A DNA stretch of 64,000 nt from Nocardia sp. XZ_19_385 (GCF_015355755.1 NZ_JACVEE010000001.1:496001-560000), one strand, 5' to 3'. Shown: positions 1-9,237, counted from the first letter of the stretch. Numbers and translations are program-made. Notes: a model not told the origin generated them from the sequence alone.

Positions 1-1
1 G

Positions 2-505
2 TTCGACTACGAATCGTATTCCGGCACGGGGACTTCCGGCACGGTGTCGCGGCGGGACGTGGAACCGCATCGGCTCGCACACTGGCGCGGGCACTGGTAT
101 CTGGTCGCCTGGGATACCGGGCGGCGGAATTGGCGGACCTTCCGGGCCGATCGGATGACGCCGCGGACGCCGAACGGTCCACGCTTCGCCGCGCGGCCGA
201 TCCCGGAAACCGATGTGGCCGAGCGGGTTCAGCGCGGGGTGGGGTCGGCCATGTGGCGGTATCGGGCGCGGGTGCGGTTCGCCGCTCCCGCCGCCGACGT
301 GCGCGCCCGCATGCCCCTGGCGGTGGAGATCGAACCGGACGGCCCGGATCACTGTGTGGCGCATGTGGGTTCGGATACGCCGCAGCAACTGACGTCGTAT
401 CTGGGGCTGCTGGATGTGGATTTCGAAGTGCTGGACGCGCCGGAACTGTCCGCGCAACTGCGGGCGATGGCGGCGCGATTCCAGCGGGCAGCGGGCGAGC
501 AATAG
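2..505 (+). CDS. WYL-domain transcriptional regulator, C-terminal part (truncated by window start)
   Basis: The reading frame is open from the first bases, so the gene begins before the window. The visible 167 residues start in the middle of a WYL ligand-sensing domain: a VEPHRL segment, then WYLVAWD and a WRTFRADRM segment typical of the last WYL strands. A C-terminal WCX-like domain follows. Such proteins are usually DNA-binding regulators with an N-terminal HTH, which would lie outside the window. It shares this architecture with pafB and pafC further along but is a separate gene. The sensed ligand is unknown. Confidence 0.8.
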   Translation, partial: FDYESYSGTGTSGTVSRRDVEPHRLAHWRGHWYLVAWDTGRRNWRTFRADRMTPRTPNGPRFAARPIPETDVAERVQRGVGSAMWRYRARVRFAAPAADVRARMPLAVEIEPDGPDHCVAHVGSDTPQQLTSYLGLLDVDFEVLDAPELSAQLRAMAARFQRAAGEQ

Positions 506-570
506 CGGGGAGCGGGAGCGGCAATCGGTGCCCGACGAATTGAAATGCGAGTGCACCCGATGTGAATACA

Positions 571-600
571 GATATCCCCGGCCGTTGGGCCGGGGATATC
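571..600. terminator. Perfect 13-bp hairpin between convergent genes
   Basis: Arms 571-583 and 588-600 are exact inverted repeats around a 4-base loop (GTTG). The hairpin sits between the stop of the WYL regulator and the stop of the convergent glycine-zipper gene. There is no clear T-run on either side, so it is best read as a bidirectional GC-rich terminator or a 3'-end stabiliser. Confidence 0.7.
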
Positions 601-633
601 CACTATGGATTTATCGATCGAGTACTACTTCGA

Positions 634-1155
634 TCATTGGTTGGCGCCGACAATGCCACCGATGATGCCGCCGATGAGACAGCCGGGAGCGAACCCGACG
701 AAGAAGAACAGGAAGCCGATCAGTGCGCCGACTGCGCAGCCGATCAACACGCCGGCGACGGTGGTTCCGGCGTCACCGATGTTCTGCAACGCGGGTTGCG
801 GAGCCGGAGCATTGACCGGCGTCAACGTCAGCTGGCTTGCGGCCGCGTCGACTTCCGGAACTACCTGGACCGTGCCGGCGGCGGTCTGCAACGTGGTCGG
901 CACCGAGGCCAGCACAGCCCCGTCCGGCGCGACCACGGTGATTCCCGTGGGCGTGAGCTCGAACTTGCCGGAGGCCAGCGTGAGAGTGGCGGCCGAGTGG
1001 TCGGGCGCTACGGCCGCGGCGTACTGGACACCGCGGTCCACGCCGCTGAACGCCGGTTGCTGAGCAACGGCGGGCGCACCACTGGCGGTGGCCGCGGTGA
1101 CGGCGGTGGCGGCGGCGGTCAGTACTGCTGCCGCTACCAGTTTTCTGATCATCAT
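634..1155 (-). CDS. Secreted glycine-zipper protein (paralogue 1)
   Basis: The product is 173 residues with an N-terminal signal peptide: a short basic start (MMIRK), an Ala/Val-rich core and a likely cleavage after SGA. A beta-rich central part follows (about residues 35-115). The C-terminal 45 residues are Gly/Phe-rich (GALIGFLFFFVGF, then GGIIGGIVG), a glycine-zipper pattern that could insert into a membrane. A TTG at 1167 would add four residues, but the ATG at 1155 is preferred. It shares its layout with the protein at 18064-18663, and both lie next to cobalamin genes; this one is downstream of cobN on the same strand. Its function is unknown. Similar small exported proteins are common in Nocardia. 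Confidence 0.75.
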   Translation of the reverse strand: MMIRKLVAAAVLTAAATAVTAATASGAPAVAQQPAFSGVDRGVQYAAAVAPDHSAATLTLASGKFELTPTGITVVAPDGAVLASVPTTLQTAAGTVQVVPEVDAAASQLTLTPVNAPAPQPALQNIGDAGTTVAGVLIGCAVGALIGFLFFFVGFAPGCLIGGIIGGIVGANQ

Positions 1156-1330
1156 AAGATTATCCAATCATCCAGCCGAATCGACTATTTGTTCCCCGAG
1201 ATACGGACATGGGACTCAATAATCATGCGCCTGCACGGCATTGGATGTACACGGAATGAAGACCCCAGAATTGGGGGATTGATTTCGCGCCGAAGGTAAT
1301 TCAGAATTCCGCGTCGCGAGAGTGGTTCCG

Positions 1331-1362
1331 GCACAACAAACCGATGCGTCGTTTTGTTGTGC
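1331..1362. terminator. 10-bp hairpin in the cobN / glycine-zipper gap
   Basis: GCACAACAAA at 1331-1340 is repeated in inverted form at 1353-1362 around a 12-base loop. The 319-base gap 1156-1474 otherwise shows only the GC-rich hairpin next to cobN and no ORF worth calling. The promoter of the glycine-zipper gene must lie in this gap, so the hairpin could end cobN transcription or sit in the 5' leader of the next gene. Confidence 0.45.
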
Positions 1363-1439
1363 GGCCTGCGCTGCCGAAGTCACGGACTGGACACAGGGTA
1401 GCGCCCATTACAACGAAATCGCAGCAATTCCAGCGTGAT

Positions 1440-1467
1440 CCGGGCGCGAGCGGTTACCCGCGCCCGG
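1440..1467 (-). terminator. GC-rich hairpin just after cobN
   Basis: CCGGGCGCG (1440-1448) pairs with CGCGCCCGG (1459-1467) around a 10-base loop. It starts seven bases past the cobN stop codon, the usual place for an actinobacterial terminator, but lacks a T-tract. Confidence 0.55.
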
Positions 1468-1474
1468 CACACCG

Positions 1475-4400
1475 CTATTCGAGTTCGCCCTCGGTCTCCA
1501 GGTACACCTGACGCAACCGGTCCAGCGTCTCCTGCTCCGGCGCCGCCCACATGCCGCGCTCGGCCGCCTCCAGCAGACGCTCGGTGATCCCGTGCAGCGC
1601 CCACGGGTTCGACTGCTCCATGAACTTGCGGTTCACGTCGTCGAAAACGTAGCTCTCGGTGAGCTTCTCGTACATCCAGTCGGCAACCACGTCGGTGGTG
1701 GCGTCGTACCCGAACAGATAGTCGACGGTGGCGGCCATCTCGAACGCGCCCTTGTAGCCGTGCCGGCGCATCGCCTCCAGCCAGCGCGGGTTCACCACGC
1801 GGGCCCGGAACACCCGCGAGGTCTCCTCGGAAAGGGTGCGGGTGCGCACCGCGTCGGGCCGGGTGCTGTCACCGATGTAGGCCTCGGGGTTCTTGCCCGT
1901 CAGCGCGCGCACGGTGGCGACCATGCCGCCGTGATACTGGAAGTAGTCGTCGGAGTCGGCGATATCGTGCTCTCGGGTATCGGTGTTCTTGGCGGCCACC
2001 GTGATTCGCTTGTAGGCGGTGCGCATGTCCTCGGCGGCGGGTGCGCCGTCGAGATCGCGGCCGTAGGCGAAACCACCCCAGGCGGTGTACACCTGCGCGA
2101 GGTCGTCGTCGGTGCGCCAGCTCTTGGAGTCGATGAGCTGCAGCAGGCCCGCGCCGTAGGTGCCGGGCTTGGAACCGAAGATGCGGGTGGTGGCGCGGCG
2201 CTGATCGCCGTGCTCGGCCAGATCCGACTGGGCATGGGCGCGCACGTAATTCGACTCGGCGGGCTCGTCCAGGTCGGCGACCATGCGGACGGCATCGTCG
2301 AGCAGGGCCAGCACGTGCGGGAAGGCGTCGCGGAAGAAACCGCTGATGCGCACGGTCACGTCGATGCGCGGGCGGTCGAGTTCTGCCAGCGAGATGACCT
2401 CCAGGGTGGTGACGCGACGGCTCGCCTCGTCCCACACCGGGCGGACGCCGAGCAGCGCCAGGACTTCGGCGATATCGTCGCCGGAGGTGCGCATCGCGGA
2501 GGTGCCCCACACCGAAAGGCCCACCGAGCGCGGGTATTCGCCGTGATCGGTCAGGTAGCGCTGCACCAGCGATTCCGCCATGGCCTGACCGGTTTCCCAG
2601 GCCAGGCGCGAGGGGACGGCCTTGGGGTCGACGGAGTAGAAGTTACGGCCCGTCGGCAGCACGTTGATCAGGCCACGCAGCGGGGATCCACTCGGACCGG
2701 CCGGGATAAAGCCACCGTTGAGGGCGTGCAGGACCCGCTCGATCTCGAGATCGGTCTGACGCAGGCGCGGCACCACCTCGGTGGCCGCGAAACGCAGCAC
2801 CGAGGCGACCGCTGCCAGTCGCTCCGAATCCGTGGGACCGCCGGACGCGGGCTCGTCGGCCGCCCGGTGGCCGTCCAGAATCGCGGTCTCGAAGTCGGCG
2901 ACGAGCTGGTCGACCGCTCCGGCGGACCAACCCTCGGCCTGCAGCGCGCCCAGGAGTTCACGCGCCCGCGCCTCGACCACGTCGACCCGGCCGCGCACCT
3001 CGTCGCCGGACTCGCTGAGCCCCAGCGCTTCTCGCAGGCCGGGCACGTTCTGCTCGCCGCCCCACAGCTGGCGGGCACGCAACATGGCCAGCACCAGATC
3101 CAGCTCGGTCTCCCCCACCGGCGCCTGCCCGAGCACGTGCAGGCCGTCGCGGATCTGCACGTCCTTGATCTCGCACAGCCAGCCGTCGACGTGCAGCAGC
3201 ATGTCGTCGAAGACGTCCTCGTCCGGGCGATCGGTCAGCCCCAGGTCGTGGTCCATCTTGGCCGCGCGCATCAGCGTCCAGATCTGCTGGCGGATGGCGG
3301 GCAGCTTGGCCGGGTCCAGGGTGGAGATATTGGAGTGCTCGTCGAGCAGCTGCTCCAGTCGCGAGATGTCGCCGTAGCTTTCGGCGCGCGCCATCGGCGG
3401 GATCAGGTGGTCGACCAGGGTGGCGTGCGCGCGACGCTTGGCCTGGGTGCCTTCGCCGGGATCGTTGACCAGGAACGGGTAGATCAGCGGCAGATCGCCG
3501 AGGGCGGCGTCGGTGCCGCAGGAGGCGGACATCCCGAGGGTCTTGCCGGGCAGCCATTCCAGGTTGCCGTGCTTGCCCAGGTGCACCATGGCGTCGGCGC
3601 CGAAACCCTCAGGGGCCCTGAGCCATCGGTAGGCGGCCAGGTAGTGGTGGCTGGGCGGCAGATCCGGGTCGTGGTAGATCGCGACCGGGTTCTCGCCGAA
3701 ACCGCGGGGCGGCTGCACCATCAGCACCACATTGCCGAAACGCAGTGCGGCGATGACGATTTCGCCCTGGGGATCCTGGGATCGGTCGACGTACATTTCG
3801 CCGGGCGGCGGGCCCCAGGCTTCGACGACGGCCGCGCGCAGATCCTCGGGCAGCGTCTCGAACCACTTCGTGTAGACGGCGGCGCCGATGCGAATCGGGT
3901 TGCCCTCCAGCTGTTCTGCGGTGAGCCAGTCCGGGTCCTGGCCGCCCGCGGCGATCAGCGCGTGGATCAGCGCGTCACCGTCTTGTTCCTCGAGACCGGG
4001 GATCTCACCCGGTGTGCCGAGATCGTAACCGGCGGAGCGCATTTCGGTGAGCATGCGAATCGCGCTGGCCGGGGTGTCCAGGCCGACGGCGTTGCCGATG
4101 CGGGCGTGCTTGGTCGGGTACGCCGACAGCATGAGCGCGATTCGCTTGTCCGCGTTCGGGATATGCCGCAGCCGGGCGTAGCGGACCGCGATGCCCGCCA
4201 CCCGGGCCGCGCGCTCGGCGTCGGGCGCATAGGTGGACAGGCCGTCGGCGTCGAACTCCTTGAACGAGAACGGCACCGTGATGATGCGGCCGTCGAACTC
4301 CGGGACCGCGACCTGGGTCGCGACGTCCAGCGGGGACATGCCGTCGTCGTTGGCCTCCCACTGGGCGCGGCCGCTGGTCAGGCACAAGCCCTGCAGGATC

Positions 4401-5125
4401 GGGACATCCAGCTCGGCGAGCGCGGCCACATCCCAGGCTTCGTCGTCGCCACCGGCCGAGGCGGTCGCGGGCTTGGTGCCGCCCGCCGCGAGGACGGTGA
4501 CGACCAGGGCATCGGCGGTGCGCAGGGTGTCGAGCAGTTCCGGTTCGGCGGTGCGCAGCGAGGCGCAGTACAGCGGAAGGGCTTTCGCGCCCGTGTTCTC
4601 GATCGCACCGCACAGGGCGTCGATGTAGCCGGTGTTCCCGGCCAGATGCTGGGCGCGGTAGTAGACGACCGCCACGGTGGGGCCGTCGACCTCGGCGGCG
4701 TCGCGCTCCAGCTCACCCCAGCTGGGCAGCTGCACCGGCGGCTCGAAACCGTGGCCGGTGAGCAGCACCGTGTCGGACAGGAAGTTGTGCAGCTGGCGCA
4801 GATTCTCCGCGCCGCCGGCCGCCAGATAATTGTGCGCATCCGCGGCGACGCCGCCGGGCACCGTGGAGCACTCCATCAGCTCCGCGTCCGGGGCGATCTC
4901 GCCGCCCAGCGCCACCATCGGAATCCCGCTGGCCCGCACCGCTTCCAGGCCCTCTTCCCAGGCGCGCTTGCCACCCAGGATGCGCACGATCACCAGATCA
5001 GCGCCGTCGAGCAACGCGGGCAGGTCTTCGACGAGCAACCGGGCCGGGTTGCCCCAGCGGTACTCGGCCCCGCTGGCGCGGGCACTGAGCAGGTCGGTGT
5101 CGGACGTGGACAGCAGCAGAATCAC
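1475..5125 (-). CDS. cobN: Aerobic cobaltochelatase subunit CobN
   Basis: CobN is the large subunit that inserts cobalt into hydrogenobyrinate a,c-diamide with CobS and CobT in aerobic B12 synthesis. The 1216-residue product has the typical length and the family N-terminus (LLLSTSDTDLLSARASG) seen in mycobacterial CobN, with the Mg-chelatase H-type core throughout. The frame stays open upstream, but the GTG at 5125 is chosen because an AGGAAGG ribosome-binding site lies about eight bases before it and the family start matches. A cobalamin riboswitch occupies the leader, so high B12 should repress it. CobS and CobT are not in the window. A large open frame on the opposite strand is a coding shadow. 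Confidence 0.95.
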   Translation of the reverse strand: MILLLSTSDTDLLSARASGAEYRWGNPARLLVEDLPALLDGADLVIVRILGGKRAWEEGLEAVRASGIPMVALGGEIAPDAELMECSTVPGGVAADAHNYLAAGGAENLRQLHNFLSDTVLLTGHGFEPPVQLPSWGELERDAAEVDGPTVAVVYYRAQHLAGNTGYIDALCGAIENTGAKALPLYCASLRTAEPELLDTLRTADALVVTVLAAGGTKPATASAGGDDEAWDVAALAELDVPILQGLCLTSGRAQWEANDDGMSPLDVATQVAVPEFDGRIITVPFSFKEFDADGLSTYAPDAERAARVAGIAVRYARLRHIPNADKRIALMLSAYPTKHARIGNAVGLDTPASAIRMLTEMRSAGYDLGTPGEIPGLEEQDGDALIHALIAAGGQDPDWLTAEQLEGNPIRIGAAVYTKWFETLPEDLRAAVVEAWGPPPGEMYVDRSQDPQGEIVIAALRFGNVVLMVQPPRGFGENPVAIYHDPDLPPSHHYLAAYRWLRAPEGFGADAMVHLGKHGNLEWLPGKTLGMSASCGTDAALGDLPLIYPFLVNDPGEGTQAKRRAHATLVDHLIPPMARAESYGDISRLEQLLDEHSNISTLDPAKLPAIRQQIWTLMRAAKMDHDLGLTDRPDEDVFDDMLLHVDGWLCEIKDVQIRDGLHVLGQAPVGETELDLVLAMLRARQLWGGEQNVPGLREALGLSESGDEVRGRVDVVEARARELLGALQAEGWSAGAVDQLVADFETAILDGHRAADEPASGGPTDSERLAAVASVLRFAATEVVPRLRQTDLEIERVLHALNGGFIPAGPSGSPLRGLINVLPTGRNFYSVDPKAVPSRLAWETGQAMAESLVQRYLTDHGEYPRSVGLSVWGTSAMRTSGDDIAEVLALLGVRPVWDEASRRVTTLEVISLAELDRPRIDVTVRISGFFRDAFPHVLALLDDAVRMVADLDEPAESNYVRAHAQSDLAEHGDQRRATTRIFGSKPGTYGAGLLQLIDSKSWRTDDDLAQVYTAWGGFAYGRDLDGAPAAEDMRTAYKRITVAAKNTDTREHDIADSDDYFQYHGGMVATVRALTGKNPEAYIGDSTRPDAVRTRTLSEETSRVFRARVVNPRWLEAMRRHGYKGAFEMAATVDYLFGYDATTDVVADWMYEKLTESYVFDDVNRKFMEQSNPWALHGITERLLEAAERGMWAAPEQETLDRLRQVYLETEGELE

Positions 5126-5159
5126 AGAAACGGCCTTCCTCGGGTTACGCGCCCATGGG

Positions 5160-5255
5160 TGGGTTTTGCTGCTCGCCGGAGAGGGTCTGGCTGTTTCAGT
5201 GGCGCGACCGCACCGGGATTGCACCGGTTTCCTCGTCGCCCGCCGAGCAACCAGA
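5160..5255 (-). promoter_or_regulatory. Cobalamin (AdoCbl) riboswitch upstream of cobN
   Basis: Read on the minus strand, the leader shows the cobalamin aptamer hallmarks in order: GGAAACCGGTGCAATCCCGG (ending near 5216), the B12 box GCGCCACTGA (5196-5205), then AGCCAGACCC (5183-5192). The outer ends can pair as P1 (GGTTGCTCG with CGAGC...AAAACC). The element ends about 20 bases before the cobN ribosome-binding site, so ligand binding probably blocks translation initiation. Exact boundaries are estimated. Confidence 0.88.
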
Positions 5256-5348
5256 TGCTACCCAGCGGTGCTGGGCGCGCCGAGGCCGGATGCGCGGGTC
5301 TGCCGACTTCGCCTCGAGATCGGCCCCGGACGCCTAGGCTCACCCGTC

Positions 5349-5732
5349 GTGGAACTGATTGCGCACGACTCGGATTCGGTGCCCGCACCGATCGGCGGCT
5401 ACACCAACGGGCTGGAGGTAGCCGACGCCACGCGCCTGCTGTTCGTCAGCGGCCAGATCCCGGAGGACCGGTCCGGCGCCGTCCCTTCCGACCCCGCCGA
5501 GCAATGCCGGCTCATCTGGGCCAACATCGTGGGGACGCTGTCGCAGGCGGGCATGGCCACGACCAACATCGTCAAGGTGACGACCTACCTGAGCGAACGG
5601 TCGCTGGCGGACGTCAACACCAAGATCCGCCAAGACGTGCTCGGCGATCACCAGCCCGCGCTGACGGTCGTGATCGCCGAGATCTTCGACCCGGCCTGGT
5701 TGCTGGAGATCGAAGTGATCGCCGCCGCCTAG
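5349..5732 (+). CDS. RidA/YjgF family protein
   Basis: The 127-residue product has the Rid fold signatures: FVSGQIPEDRSG near the start, NIVKVTTYL in the middle and a final LEIEVIAAA. Classic RidA deaminates reactive enamines and imines from PLP enzymes using an Arg in a PARS motif near the C-terminus. Here that segment reads PALT, so the catalytic Arg is missing and imine deaminase activity is doubtful; it fits better with the non-RidA Rid subgroups. The GTG at 5349 gives the family length. It points away from cobN and its 3' end overlaps the end of the convergent methyltransferase gene by four bases. Confidence 0.8.
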   Translation: MELIAHDSDSVPAPIGGYTNGLEVADATRLLFVSGQIPEDRSGAVPSDPAEQCRLIWANIVGTLSQAGMATTNIVKVTTYLSERSLADVNTKIRQDVLGDHQPALTVVIAEIFDPAWLLEIEVIAAA

Positions 5733-6760
5733 ACGGCGAGGCGCCACAGCGAGGTGACTTCCTGGCCCCGGGCCCGATGCAAGGGGTCGGTGACATCGGA
5801 GGCGCGCGGGTGGCGCGGCGAGGTGTCGTATCGAGCGACCACGCGCAGTCCGGCGTCGGCGATGCGGCCGAGCAGTTCCGCGCGAGTCCGCAACCCGAGG
5901 TGCTCGGCGAGATCGGAGAGGACGAGCCAGCCCTCACCGCCCGGGGTGAGGTGCTCGGCGAGACCGTCCAGGAATCGATGGAGCATGTCGGACCCGGCGT
6001 CGTAGACCCCGAGCTCGAGGTCCGAGGTCGGCTGCGCCGGGATCCAGGGTGGATTGCAGACGACCACGTCGGCGCGCCCACTCGGCCACACGTCGGCCTC
6101 GACGACCCGCACGCGGGAGGCGAGCTGGAGACGGTCCATGTTCGTGCGGGCACACGCCACCGCGCGGCGGTTGATGTCGGTGGCTACGACCTGGGCTCCG
6201 CGCCGAGCGAGAATCGCGGCGAGTACCCCGGTGCCGGTGCCGAGATCGAACACGACCGGCTGATCTACGCCTTCCGGCCACGCTGTCTGGGCGACGAGTT
6301 CTAGATACTCACCACGGATCGGCGAGAAGACGCCGTAGTCGGGGTGGACGCGTCCGCTCAGCGCGGGCACCTCGACACCCTTCAGATGCCATTGATAGGC
6401 GCTCATCACGCCCAGGAGTTCGGGCAAAGAGACGCACATCTCCCCGGCTGCGTCGCCATATGCGTGTGTACAGGCTTCCCGCACATCGGGGGCGCGCCGC
6501 AGTTCGAGCGAATAGTCGGGTCCGAGCTGGACCATGAGCTTCCCGAGCAGCTCGGCGCGCTCGGCCCGTTCCGCCCGATGGCTGAAGAACTGGGTGGCCG
6601 CGTCACTGCCGGTCGGCACGTTGCGGCGCCGGCGTTCGAAGAGTCGCTCCATGGCTCGCATGAGCTGACGGGCATTGTGAAAGTCGCCCTGCCACAGCAG
6701 ACCGGTGCCCGCCTGGGCCAGGCGATAGGCCGATTTCGCGGTCGTGCGATCGTCGACCAC
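5729..6760 (-). CDS. Class I SAM-dependent methyltransferase, NPPW type
   Basis: The product is 343 residues. The first 140 or so are a helical region without a recognised motif. Then comes a Rossmann methyltransferase domain with VFDLGTGTGVLA (SAM binding), VVATDIN (acidic loop) and VVCNPPW, the catalytic (N/D)PPY/W motif found in methyltransferases of glutamine, adenine or guanine amino groups. The substrate cannot be told from the sequence. GTG at 6760 is the only reasonable start in frame. It may be a HemK-like or RsmC-like enzyme. Confidence 0.75.
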   Translation of the reverse strand: MVDDRTTAKSAYRLAQAGTGLLWQGDFHNARQLMRAMERLFERRRRNVPTGSDAATQFFSHRAERAERAELLGKLMVQLGPDYSLELRRAPDVREACTHAYGDAAGEMCVSLPELLGVMSAYQWHLKGVEVPALSGRVHPDYGVFSPIRGEYLELVAQTAWPEGVDQPVVFDLGTGTGVLAAILARRGAQVVATDINRRAVACARTNMDRLQLASRVRVVEADVWPSGRADVVVCNPPWIPAQPTSDLELGVYDAGSDMLHRFLDGLAEHLTPGGEGWLVLSDLAEHLGLRTRAELLGRIADAGLRVVARYDTSPRHPRASDVTDPLHRARGQEVTSLWRLAV

Positions 6761-6921
6761 GACAACCTGAGCAGGTCCGGTCGCGGCGTTCTCGGAATGC
6801 CAGCGAGCGGAAAAGGTCGATCCATTGTCGGACCAGGTGATGGTGGAAATGCGGGACTCCTGACGGAAGGATCACGGTCGATTTTCCGCTCGTATCCGGC
6901 TCCATGATCGCACGGGCGCGG

Positions 6922-7554
6922 TCAACTCCCTGGTTGCGGGCGCTTGCCGGTGCGGGCGTAGAGGAAATCGTCGACGATCCGGGCACAGTCGGCCGGGGTG
7001 ACCTGGCCGATGCCGATGAGTTTGGTGAACACCAACGGCCCGACCAGCTGGGCCAGCGCCGAGCCGACGTCGAGATCGCCCAGGAGTTCCTGGGCTTCAG
7101 GGGTATCCAGCACCTGATTGAAGGGCACGCTGTACTGATCGATGAGGCGTTGCCGCAGGGCGGTGAGGGTAGGCGCGTCGGCGGAATCGGTGCGGTCGGT
7201 GCCGGTCGCCAGCCAGGCCAGCGTCGTAACCTGCAGTGGCGCATCACGAATCGCGGCGAACTGCCGTTCCAGCAGGGCGATCAGGCGCTCCCGCAGCGGG
7301 CCCGGCGCGGGGGTTTCGATGGCCGGCGGCAGCAGTCGCTCGATGGTGGCGGCGCGCAATTGCACGGCATTGTCGAAGTGCCGGTACAGGGTGGTCTTGG
7401 CGACTTTCGACAGCTTGGTCACGGCCTCGACCGTGATCGCTTCCAGCCCACCGGATTTCAGCAGGGCGGCAGCGGCGTCGAGCAGCCGGTTGCGGGACCG
7501 CAGTCGCCGCGGGTCGACATCGCTGTCCTCAGTCGCGCTCATGCCGGAAAGCAT
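6922..7554 (-). CDS. TetR family transcriptional regulator
   Basis: The 210-residue product has a TetR DNA-binding domain at about residues 17-62 (LLDAAAALLKSGGLEAITVEAV, then KTTLYRHF) and a divergent C-terminal ligand domain. It is divergent from an MFS efflux gene with 82 bases between them, which strongly suggests it represses that pump. The start could be ATG 7554 or the internal ATG four codons later. Confidence 0.88.
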   Translation of the reverse strand: MLSGMSATEDSDVDPRRLRSRNRLLDAAAALLKSGGLEAITVEAVTKLSKVAKTTLYRHFDNAVQLRAATIERLLPPAIETPAPGPLRERLIALLERQFAAIRDAPLQVTTLAWLATGTDRTDSADAPTLTALRQRLIDQYSVPFNQVLDTPEAQELLGDLDVGSALAQLVGPLVFTKLIGIGQVTPADCARIVDDFLYARTGKRPQPGS

Positions 7555-7588
7555 TCCTCTCGTCGAGGTCTATCGCCAGCCACAATAC

Positions 7589-7628
7589 TTGTGCTACCAC
7601 TAGTAGCGTAACGATACGGATAGTAGCG
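7589..7628 (+). promoter_or_regulatory. Candidate TetR operator and MFS promoter
   Basis: The TetR-MFS intergenic region holds the inverted repeat GCTAC-CACTA-GTAGC (7593-7607) and a direct repeat TAGTAGCG at 7601-7608 and 7621-7628, 20 bases apart or about two helical turns. A TTGTGC (7589) and a TAACGAT (7609) give a loose -35/-10 pair covered by the repeats. This fits a TetR-family operator, but it has not been tested. Confidence 0.5.
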
Positions 7629-7636
7629 GAGTTCTG

Positions 7637-9211
7637 ATGAAAACCACCCGAACCGGATCCGGGCTCTCGGCGGCGCAGCGCTGGCTGCTCGTATTGTCCT
7701 GTCTCGCGGTCACACTGGTCATCGCCTCGATGGCGGCGCTGTACACCGCGCTGCCCGAGGTCGCCGCGGCCACCGGCGCCAGCCAGCGTCAGCTCACCTG
7801 GATCGTGGACGGCTACACCCTCACCCTGGCCTGCTTGGTGCTGCCCGCCGGCGCGCTGGGCGACCGCTTCGGGCGGCGAAAGGTGTTGATCGGCGGCCTG
7901 ATCGCGTTTTCGATCGCCTCGGCGGCGCCGCTGTTCCTCGACGATCCGGTCTGGCTGATCGTCGCGCGGGCGGCGGCCGGTGTGGGCGCGGCGCTGGTCA
8001 TGCCGTCGACGCTGTCGCTGCTCACCGCGGGCTTCCCCGAGGAACGCCGGGGCGCCGCGGTCGGGCTGTGGGCCGGAATCGCCGGTGCGGGAGCGGTTCT
8101 CGGCATCGTCGGGTCTGGTCTGCTGTTATCTCAGTGGTCCTGGATGTCGATCTTCGTCGCGATGACGGTGGCCGGGCTCGTGCTCAGCGCTGCGTCCTTC
8201 ACCGTGCCCGAATCGGTGGATCAGGGACGGCCCGCGCTCGATCCGCTCGGCGCGCTGAGCGCCGCACTCGCCGTGGGGCTCGTGGTGGTCGCGGCGATCG
8301 AGGCGCCCGAACGGGGCTGGCTCGATCCGCTGGTGCTCGGCCTCTTCGGTGCCGGGCTGATCGCGGCCGGATTGTTCACGCTCGTCGAATTGCGGGTCGC
8401 CAACCCGATGCTGGATGTGCGGCTGTTCGCCGATCGCGGATTCGGCAGCGGCACCGCGTCGATCACCATTCAATTCTTGATCTCGTTCGGCACGTTCATG
8501 CTGCTGGTGCAGTTCCTGCAACTGATCCTCGGCTACTCGCCGCTGCTGTCCGCGGTCGCGATCGCACCGATGGTGGTGCCCATGGTGGCCGTGTCCGCGG
8601 TGGCGCCGTGGCTGGCCGACCGGATCGGGCTGCGGTGGACGACGCTGGCCGGGCTGGTCATCCTCGGCTCCTCGATGCTGGTCATGTCCCGCCTCGACCT
8701 CGGCGCGAGCTATCTCGACGCGCTGTGGCCGCTGCTGCTCATGAGCGCCGGACTCGGCCTGTGCACCGCGCCCGCGACGACCGCGATCATCGCCGGAACG
8801 CCCGAGGAGAAGCACGGGGTCGCGGCCGCGGTCAATGACGCGGCGCGCGAGGTCGGCGCCGCGATCGGCATCGCGATCATGGGCAGCCTGCTCGCCGCCG
8901 GTTACAGCGACCGCATCGCACCCGCCCTGCCGCAACTGCCCCAAGCCGCCCGCGAACCCGTCGGCGACTCCCTCGCCGCGGCCCTGCAGGTCGCCGAACG
9001 CGCTGGGCCGCAAGCACAACCGCTCGCCGACTTCGCCAAGGAGGCGTTCATGCACGGCGTGCAGCAGGCAGCGCTGGTGGTGGGCTGCCTGACGCTGGTA
9101 GCGGCGGTACTGGTCGCGGCCTGGGCGCCGGGGCGGCGGAAAGTTCAGGTCGCCGAACCGGTCGCGGCCGAACCGGAGCCGGTCGCGGCGTCGAAGCCGG
9201 GCTCGAGCTGA
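7637..9211 (+). CDS. MFS drug efflux transporter, DHA2 (14-TM) family
   Basis: The 524-residue protein is hydrophobic throughout with about 14 membrane spans. Family motifs are visible: motif A GDRFGRRK after the second span, and the antiporter motif C region GLWAGIAGAGAVLGIVGSG in the fifth. It would export small lipophilic drugs or antiseptics in exchange for protons. The last 20 residues are an Ala/Pro/Val/Glu-rich cytoplasmic tail. It is divergent from a TetR regulator and is followed 26 bases later by cobG, so read-through into cobG is possible. Confidence 0.9.
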   Translation: MKTTRTGSGLSAAQRWLLVLSCLAVTLVIASMAALYTALPEVAAATGASQRQLTWIVDGYTLTLACLVLPAGALGDRFGRRKVLIGGLIAFSIASAAPLFLDDPVWLIVARAAAGVGAALVMPSTLSLLTAGFPEERRGAAVGLWAGIAGAGAVLGIVGSGLLLSQWSWMSIFVAMTVAGLVLSAASFTVPESVDQGRPALDPLGALSAALAVGLVVVAAIEAPERGWLDPLVLGLFGAGLIAAGLFTLVELRVANPMLDVRLFADRGFGSGTASITIQFLISFGTFMLLVQFLQLILGYSPLLSAVAIAPMVVPMVAVSAVAPWLADRIGLRWTTLAGLVILGSSMLVMSRLDLGASYLDALWPLLLMSAGLGLCTAPATTAIIAGTPEEKHGVAAAVNDAAREVGAAIGIAIMGSLLAAGYSDRIAPALPQLPQAAREPVGDSLAAALQVAERAGPQAQPLADFAKEAFMHGVQQAALVVGCLTLVAAVLVAAWAPGRRKVQVAEPVAAEPEPVAASKPGSS

Positions 9212-9237
9212 GCAGCGGGAACTCGTAGGCTCGAAGG

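Noticed and set aside
1592..6304. A 1570-codon open frame on the plus strand, antisense to cobN
   Set aside because: Its product is low-complexity (His/Gln/Arg/Gly-rich) with no domain, as expected for the mirror frame of a high-GC gene. cobN on the other strand is fully conserved.
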